From NCBI GenBank assembly GCA_944326695.1, contig CALVEZ010000020.1, positions 1 through 64,000 of the forward strand: DNA of 64,000 bases, in the 5' to 3' direction. Shown one piece after another: positions 63,654 to 64,000 of the stretch. Each line of letters opens with the position of its first letter. Position 1 is the first letter of the stretch. The DNA is from Candidatus Bilophila faecipullorum (GTDB lineage: Bacteria > Desulfobacterota > Desulfovibrionia > Desulfovibrionales > Desulfovibrionaceae). The translations under genes and the position numbers were made by a program. A model generated the notes under the pieces. The model saw nothing but the letters and a program-made list of their open reading frames with translations, was not told the DNA's origin and did no database searches.

Positions 63654-64000
63654 CTACTCCAGGGGCGTCTCTTCGCCGTTCACTACGTCCCGCACTTCCT
63701 TGGCAAAGACATTGAACCAGAAGAAATCTTCCCCCACGGCGGTGATGACGGCATCCTCCGCGACGGTCCCGTACAGCGGCCTTTGCCCTGTGCTGGCAGG
63801 CTGCAGGGAAGAAAACATCTGTTCCAAGGAGGTCTCTTCAACGGCGCTGTCGGTGGCCGCGTCATCGGTGAGGGGAACGCCCGCCTTGCCGTTGTCCGCC
63901 TTATTGGGGGTGCCGGCTAGGAGGTGCGACAGGCGCAAAGAACGTTTGAGCACTTTGCCCAGGGAATACCCGTACGTGACATCGGGGAAGTACTTCCGCC
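63654..64000 (-). CDS. Partial unknown protein, C-terminal part (runs off window)
   Basis: The open frame continues through the window edge (…RKYFPDVTYGYSLGKVLKRSLRLSHLLAG...), so only the last 114 or so codons are seen. It ends AVITAVGEDFFWFNVFAKEVRDVVNGEETPLE. I do not recognise it. It stops 46 bases before the GRE ribosome binding site and ATG and reads the same way, so it is probably the preceding gene in the operon. Confidence 0.55.
   Translation of the reverse strand, partial: RKYFPDVTYGYSLGKVLKRSLRLSHLLAGTPNKADNGKAGVPLTDDAATDSAVEETSLEQMFSSLQPASTGQRPLYGTVAEDAVITAVGEDFFWFNVFAKEVRDVVNGEETPLE

Overview
The window looks like a chromosomal segment of a gut- or sediment-type sulfidogenic deltaproteobacterium of the Desulfovibrionaceae (Desulfovibrio/Bilophila-like). 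The reasons are the high G+C content, a selenocysteine tRNA, feoAB behind a Desulfovibrio-style Fur box, a tungsten-type aldehyde ferredoxin oxidoreductase, a glycyl radical enzyme operon, an RIC/ScdA iron-sulfur repair protein, several hybrid histidine kinases and a GGDEF-EAL protein. Species cannot be fixed from sequence alone.

Layout. 0-1.4 kb: an octamer repeat, a YbaK-type deacylase, a degenerate HNH-like protein and tRNA-Sec. 1.5-5.8 kb: a hybrid kinase paired with a solute-binding lipoprotein. 6.6-8.5 kb: a divergent MFS/MarR pair with two complete promoters and matching operator dyads. 8.9-15.6 kb: a UDG-like protein, glucokinase, a DUF2325/STAS-like pair with cysteine tails, then feoAB. 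16-27.4 kb: transporters, small membrane proteins, UspA, a K+ channel-like protein, a second hybrid kinase with a structured leader, and a thioesterase/NfeD/SPFH operon. 28.0-28.7 kb: the RIC repair protein.

28.9-42.1 kb is an integrative mobilizable element inserted at the 3' end of tRNA-Leu(CAG). It starts with a P4-type tyrosine integrase and ends at a second copy of the tRNA 3' end, followed by what appears to be the displaced tRNA terminator. It carries an AlpA-like regulator behind six 10-bp-phased iterons, a frameshifted Toprim/AAA replication protein, a large palindrome, a MobV relaxase and accessory protein, and a complete type I restriction system (hsdM-hsdS-hsdR). A PIN-toxin/antitoxin pair sits between hsdS and hsdR, and a 130-bp perfect tandem duplication lies at the hsdS/PIN junction. 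The last cargo gene is an AT-rich membrane protein.

42.4-51 kb: a periplasmic nucleotidase, a purine-type phosphoribosyltransferase, a GltS-like permease, an amidohydrolase and a glutamate-synthase-like flavoprotein. 51.3-54.1 kb: a GGDEF-EAL protein, then an AT-rich decayed stretch with a DctM fragment. 56.0-64.0 kb: a minus-strand gene series that reads, in transcription order, as an unknown partial gene, a glycyl radical enzyme of the C-x-E eliminase type, an SCP2-like protein, its radical SAM activase, a Zn-dependent phospholipase C-like protein, a small lipoprotein, an AOR and a MoaD-like protein ending in GGG. A plausible reading is radical elimination to an aldehyde followed by AOR oxidation, but the substrate is not known from sequence.
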